Below, piece by piece: positions 59,441 through 64,000 of a stretch of DNA of 64,000 bases. The DNA is taken from positions 1,046,239 through 1,110,238 of the forward strand of contig QVRM01006121.1 in assembly GCA_003439945.1 (NCBI GenBank). Reading direction: 5' to 3'. Numbering within the stretch: the stretch's first letter is position 1; every line of letters starts with the position of its first letter. The notes below the pieces were generated by a model. The model did no database searches. It saw nothing but the letters and a program-made list of their open reading frames with translations, and was not told the origin of the DNA. Made by a program: the position numbers and the translations under genes. The DNA is from Dermanyssus gallinae (taxonomy: Eukaryota > Arthropoda > Arachnida > Mesostigmata > Dermanyssidae).

Positions 59441-60056
59441 AGGAGATTTAGAGGTTAGCGGACAAGATGGCGGAGGCCGCGCCCTGGGCTCGATGGCCTT
59501 CGGTCGCTCTGGAAATCATCAAGCTCCTAATGAAGGAATGTCCTGTAATCTTTAGAGCGGCGGTATATTAACTTCTAAGGAAGGGACGGTTCTCGGATGA
59601 TTGGAGAAACACGCTTGGCGCTTATCTCAAAACCAGAGGAGACTCTGGGCTCGGTTACTGGTAGGAGGCCTCCTGCAAATGAAGAAGCGGTGTTGTTGCC
59701 GTCGCTGCCGCCACCGCCACCGCTTCTGGTAAAATCATGGCTTGGATGATGAACTTGTAACAAGTTACGAGGCATTCTTCATGAAAAACGCTAGAAGGTG
59801 ATGCTTTAAAATGCCTGAGAAGGAGACGGCGCCCTTAGTATCCCAAGACAAAAAAATGCTAAGCTGAAGTACTGATGGTCCTCCTAGGTGGCGAATGCTC
59901 GGAAATTGCATTAAGTCCCGATACTTATATACAAGGACTTGAGTGAACCGAGAAATGACAGAAGAAAAACGGAAAAGAAAAGGCAAATGGCCCCTGCTGT
60001 AAGTACAAGACGAAACGTTTTAATCTGTATATTGTTATTAAACGTATTAAGATTAG
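59441..60056. other. Unique non-coding sequence
   Basis: A minus-strand frame at 59775-59575 has a Gly-rich stretch. No family recognised. Confidence 0.4.
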
Positions 60057-60059
60057 TTG

Positions 60060-60237
60060 CCAGATCCAAAGATTGAAAAACTCGAGCAAAGGAAAAGCAC
60101 CACCGGCATGTCTGTCAGACCTAGTAAAGGCCATTTCTGCTCGTCAATTCCGGACACATGCGAAGAAGGGCCTTTAGGTAGAACAGAGGGATATACCACT
60201 TGTTGTAACGCCAAGAACCAGGGGATCTGTGTTCAGG
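60060..60237 (+). CDS. Possible exon: small cysteine-rich segment
   Basis: The frame from about 60060 reads PKIEKLEQRKSTTGMSVRP, then HFCSSIPDTCEEGPLG, then GYTTCCNAKNQGICVQ. It holds five cysteines in a C-x(5)-C-...-CC-x(6)-C arrangement, like small disulphide-bonded extracellular domains. TTGCCAG at about 60055-60061 could be a splice acceptor and GTTCAG|GTAAAG at about 60238 a consensus donor, which would make this an internal exon of about 177 bp. A stop (TAG) follows directly after the donor if unspliced. I do not recognise the family. A related decayed block lies about 0.8 kb upstream. The evidence is pattern only. Confidence 0.3.
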
Positions 60238-60494
60238 TAAAGTAGAAACATGCTGATTAACGCGCATATGTTGCTGGCCACAGAAGTCACTAGAGCGCGC
60301 AGGACGGTGTCCATAGCACGGTGCTGGAAATTGCCTGAATGATATCGTGACTAAAACATAAAGAGCAAAACTCCCCCTCTATTCATTTTAGTCACGGGAC
60401 CTGGACTTCGAAAAGACGACGCGAACAAGGTGCTTCTGGGGAGACAGAAAATTGAATTACCTGAAGCAAAACGAAAAGCACCGGTCTTGGTCAT
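60238..60494. other. Unique non-coding sequence
   Basis: Nothing recognised. Confidence 0.4.
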
Positions 60495-60795
60495 GTGTCG
60501 GCGTGGTCTGGGGGGCTTTTGCGCTAGTCATGGTTGTCACCTGCCGGGGTTCCGCCGGTGCGATCCTCGTTATTGGTCGAATTCTCTGTGAGTGATACTC
60601 GTTGAGTATAGATGATAAATCATACCACTGAGAGTCAGCAGCCATGCTGCCACAAGGACTGCTTCGAAAAACTTAGGTATCTCAAAATGTCCGGCCCTTG
60701 GTGCATTGAAGAGGTGCATTGCCTCACGGCGATTCCAAGACCGTAGAGGACGGTATATAGCTATTATATAAGGATGGTCTACAATTCAAAATAAC
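60495..60795 (+). mobile_element. tRNA-like SINE family B, copy 3
   Basis: Begins GTGTCGGCGTGGTCTGG, then GCGCTAGTCATGGTTGTCAC and a diverged B-box region (GGTGCGATCCTCG). Next come GGTCGAATTCTCTGTGAGTG, GAGAGTCAGCAGCCATGCTG, TCAAAATGTCCGGCCC and an end at about AATTCAAAATAA. Same block order as 49001-49295. Confidence 0.85.
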
Positions 60796-61499
60796 CTCCT
60801 TAAAATATTTCTAATTATAGGGTCCAGGCCGGGAGCACTTATCGCGGACGTCACTGAGTGGTGTCAGTGCGAGTGCGCAGAAGTTACGTACTACCTAACC
60901 CAAATACTCACTAATCATAGAAGTTTCCAGACCTATATGGGAAAGATCGAGAAAATTCAGGTAGAGGCGTGTGCTTTTTGCAACATTGGGGGGTCCTCGG
61001 GCGCTCGAAGCAGACGGTCCGACCCCGAGCAGACATGCAGAGAGCAACGACGAGGAGAATGCTCTCAATAAATATACTTTCTTTGCTTGAAGAAAGACTG
61101 AATGGCGTCAGCGGTTGTTTCACATACACGGAAAATATACCATGGTTGTTCCACAAATGTAGGTTGAGGGATCACTATGTTTTTAATGGGTTTGAGAGTT
61201 TTTCACAGATCACCAAGTGTGCATTACGCATTCGTGTTCCCGGTTCCCGCAAAAAAAACAAGTTCAGCAAGTAAACTTAAAATTTACCAAGTGGATACAG
61301 TTTGAGATCGAAGTTCATGGTACTTAGTAATTCAAAATCTGTGCGCTTTTTCGGCAGAACTGTAGTACATGTTACGAGTCGTCTACAACAGTTCAATGAC
61401 GCCCACAACAACTGCTTCTAACAATAGCATTTTAGATCATGTAAAACGGCATTCACAATAGACCACATGTAAGGAATGCTAATTTAATGCAAACTTTGG
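60796..61499. other. Unique non-coding sequence
   Basis: Nothing recognised. A 101-codon plus-strand frame at 60969-61274 has no known motif. Confidence 0.4.
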
Positions 61500-61504
61500 A
61501 GATT

Positions 61505-62695
61505 TCTATAAGTGTCTATAGAGAATAAATTTCGGAAGAGGCGCTCCACGCAAACACGTGTAGAATTCTCCTGGATGACGTCAAAGAAACCCTGTCCCGA
61601 CCAGGGCAGTCTCTGTACGCGGTATCTGTCGATTTCAAAAACGCCTTTGACTCCGCTCCGCGTGACCGACTACTTAATATTCTGGCAGAAGTCGGCGTTC
61701 CCTCGAATATGTTCAACCTCATGAGAAAGGTCCTACAGGAGAACCGGATGACAATCAACGATGAAGTCTCGGAACTGCCGGCGTTCTCGCAAACAACTGG
61801 GTTCACCCAGGGCAACATCTCCACTTCAAGTCCACTCCTCTTCTCTGCTTTCTTAAAGAGCCTGCCAAAACGAATTCGCGGGTGTAAAGATCTCGTTAAG
61901 GTTTGACTATACGCAGACGACTTAGCCATCTATGGGGGTAGCCATTTCCAGGCCCAATAGACGTTGGCCAGGCTCAACACAGCCGTCACAGGCTTGGAGT
62001 TAACAATTAACCTTGGTAAGACGGAGGCACTCAAGTTTCGTAGATGTGGCAGGGTCGCGCGTAACGATTCTCTTCACATTGGTAGCGTCCCTCTGGCCTA
62101 CGTCAGTAAGTTTTCTTACCTGGGACTAATTCTACCGGCGAATGGTGTAGGGTTCTCGTTGCATGTTATGGAGAGACGGAGGAAAGCTCTAAAAGCACCA
62201 TTTTCCATCAAGAGCCCGCACCGCCTGTCCCTCGCAAAAGCCATCAGCCTTTTTGACCTGAAGATCGCCCCCGTAATAATAATGGCTCTGAGACTTCATA
62301 CGTCAACGCGCAACCGTCTCGTCTACCTATTAGCTGATTGTTCACTCCTCACATAAGACCTGAAGCGCTCTTATAACCTCCCTCGCACCTTAGCCTTCAA
62401 CGACTGCATTGGAAGATGGAAGGTGAAGTTTTCCGAACTCGACCCGGAATTCTTCAATACCGGAGCGATGAGAAATAAGGAGAGGAAGGGGCCAGATCGT
62501 AGCAACAGGCACGTGATGACACGGTTTGCAGTGCTCGGCTTTCATCATATTCTATGTCAACGGGCTGAGTTTCATGAACCATGTGAGACTTGTGTATGCC
62601 GTCGCTGCGGTGAACTCTGCAGAATATACCATGTCGTAGGATGCAATCTTATGCAATCTTTAAATGAATTAGCCCGTCAGTTTGGGGCCTTGTAG
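61505..62695 (+). pseudogene. Non-LTR reverse transcriptase, one frame with three stops
   Basis: Starts with NKFRKRRSTQT (RT motif 2). A one-base shift occurs near 61560, then a single frame runs to TAG at 62693-62695. In order it shows LLDDVKETLSRPGQSLYAV, VDFKNAFDSAPRDRLLNIL (first catalytic Asp), FTQGNISTSSPLLFSAFL (the PQG region) and LYADDLAIYG (catalytic Asp pair). Next come LELTINLGKTEALKF and FSYLGLILPANG. The tail has CVCRRCGELCRIYHVVGC (C-x2-C...H-x4-C zinc-like motif). The frame is broken only by TGA at 61904, TAG at 61958 and TAA at 62354. The endonuclease is missing. It differs clearly from the RT at 39 kb. Clade uncertain; the AFDSAPRDRLL and LYADDLA style resembles R1/R2-related families. 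Confidence 0.8.
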
Positions 62696-62703
62696 CTATT
62701 ATA

Positions 62704-63994
62704 CAGGTAGTTCAATAAGTTCTTAGAATGAAAACCAAGAATTTTCCAAATTATGTTTTTAAATTTATCTTATTCGATATACTCCCCGAGATGCTCAATA
62801 CACTTTTCCCACCAAGATTTCAGAGCTTTTATACCTCTTACGTAGAATTCCGCGTCTTTAGACTGAAAATAGGCATTGACAGCAGCCTTAACCTCTTCAT
62901 TGCTGGAAAAACGTTTTCCACCGAGACTATTCTTCAAATGTCCGAAGAGGAAATAATCAGAGGGAGCCAGGTCTGGAGAATAGGAAGGTTGTTCAATAAG
63001 TTCGAACCTCAGTTGGGCCAGTTTTGCCGATGCTTGCCGGGACATGTGTGCAGGAGCATTGTCCTGGTGAAACAGGACAACCTTCTTCTGCAAAGCGGGC
63101 CGTTTCACAATGAGTTCTTGCTAAAGGCAGTCTAACAGTCTTGCCTAATATTCTCCTGTGATCGTTTTACCGCTCTCAAGGTAGTCGACCAGCATTATTC
63201 TACGTTGGTCTTAAAAAACTGTAGCCTATCACCTTTCCGGTCAATGCCGTTGTCCGCACCCTCTTCGGAGGTCCTTCATCAGGTGCACACCATTGGCAAG
63301 ATGCTTCTTGGGTCTCGGGAGTGTAGTGATGGATCCAGCTTTCATCGATGGTCATGAATCTGCGCCAAAAATCCGACGGATTGTTCGACATCTTGGCCAA
63401 ATTTCGCTGTGAAGCGAAAACAGGCGCGTTTTTTTTGGCCTTGGTTGAGCAAATGCGGCAGCCATTTTTCTCTGAGCTCTTTCATCTTCAAGTTTTCGTG
63501 CAGGATGAAATGCACACTACCCAAACTGATCCCCAAGGCCTCCGCTATCTCCCTAATGTTCACTCGCTTATCTGCGGCAAAGATTTTCCTCACCTTTTCC
63601 ACGTTTTCCTAATTAGTTGCCGTTTTTAGGGCGTTTGAACGTAGTTCATCCCGGTGCTCCTGCGACCTCCTTTTAACTCATTAATCCAGTTGGAAACAGT
63701 GGCAAAACATGGCGCAGAGTCACCGTACACCTCGTCTAACTCAGTTTTCACTTGGGTCGCATTCCAACCTTTGAAATAAAATGCTTGATAACCACTCGAA
63801 ACTTTTTTTTTCTCCATTTTTCAAAATCACGCCGATACGTTGCACGGGAAAAGCGATCAAACGAAATCGCAACGGCCAATCACCATAATATTTTGACTGC
63901 TGGCAGTCGAAAAGTTGCAGTTCCTAATAGCAGTGGAAGCGCGCCAAAATTCGAATTCTAAAAAGCTCATTCTAAAAACGTATTGAACTACCTG
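62704..63994 (-). mobile_element. mariner transposon, copy 2, mutated
   Basis: About 1291 bp, the same family as copy 1 in opposite orientation. Its left end (element 3') is CAGGTAGTTCAATAAGTTCT. Its right end, reverse-complemented, is CAGGTAGTTCAATACGTTTT. TA flanks both ends (62702-62703 and 63995-63996). It inserted 8 bp downstream of the RT pseudogene stop codon. The terminal repeats differ from each other more than in copy 1, indicating an older insertion. Confidence 0.93.
62770..63817 (-). pseudogene. mariner transposase, several frameshifts
   Basis: The minus strand keeps an ATG at 63815-63817 in the context AAAATGGAGAAAAAA, the position where copy 1 has ATT. An extra A and a missing T cause a shifted stretch of about 10 codons (VSSGYQA) before FYFKGWNATQ is restored. 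The frame is then lost near 63650 and 63620 (with stops), again near 63430 (QKKRACF instead of QK-DARVS), and near 63210. Catalytic segments are still readable: TIDESW, HQDNAPAH and YSPDLAPSDY with 34 residues between the last two Asp. The last segment (63108-62770) is an intact C-terminal 112 codons. Inactive. Confidence 0.92.
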
Positions 63995-64000
63995 TATAAT

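Overview
The window looks like non-genic eukaryotic (animal) DNA, most likely from an arthropod. Reasons: there are no bacterial-style gene runs, (TA)n arrays of 20 to 110 bp recur every 1 to 3 kb, and the content is mariner and Tc1 transposons, tRNA-like SINEs, 5'-truncated non-LTR retrotransposons and a decayed nuclear 28S rRNA fragment whose preserved blocks match arthropod-type 28S. A chelicerate such as a mite or tick fits the general character, but that is a weak inference. I find no convincing multi-exon host gene, so the window may be intergenic or one very large intron. Layout: 0-19 kb alternates (TA)n arrays with GC-richer islands (2.9-4.0, 6.2-7.2, 11.3-12.1 and 13.8-14.8 kb) that carry triplet and tetranucleotide repeats. 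Non-LTR fragments lie at 5.2, 7.7, 10.7-11.2, 15.8 and 16.2-16.5 kb, and tRNA-like SINEs at 12.9 and 16.1 kb. From 19.5 to 21.2 kb there is a 768-bp MITE with about 175-bp terminal inverted repeats, then a minus-strand 28S rRNA pseudogene. Decayed retroelement coding pieces lie on the minus strand at 27.6-28.7 kb, and a deleted Tc1-type element occupies 30.4-31.1 kb. A hairpin-dense block is at 34.9-35.3 kb and a minus-strand SINE at 36.7 kb. The best-preserved coding sequence of the first two thirds is a 450-codon reverse transcriptase (39.07-40.42 kb) followed by a 3' UTR ending in three TTGAATC-type units. From 44 to 48 kb there is a mariner with complete ends and an uninterrupted transposase frame whose ATG has become ATT, a second MITE related to the first, and two tandem 5'-truncated copies of a retroelement C-terminal domain. 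From 49 to 51.6 kb a SINE is followed by two head-to-tail truncated reverse transcriptase copies with (TA)n arrays inside the second. From 58.5 to 64 kb there is an R1-like RT tail, another SINE, a single-frame RT pseudogene with three stop codons, and a second, mutated mariner that fills the right edge. Functionally the window is a record of mobile DNA: TA-targeting elements next to TA repeats, retroelements truncated at their 5' ends, and SINEs used as insertion targets. Candidates for something less ordinary are the hairpin block at 35 kb, the 28S-derived segment, a small cysteine-rich candidate exon with a decayed neighbour at 59.3-60.2 kb, and a possible transmembrane micro-exon at 43.5 kb.
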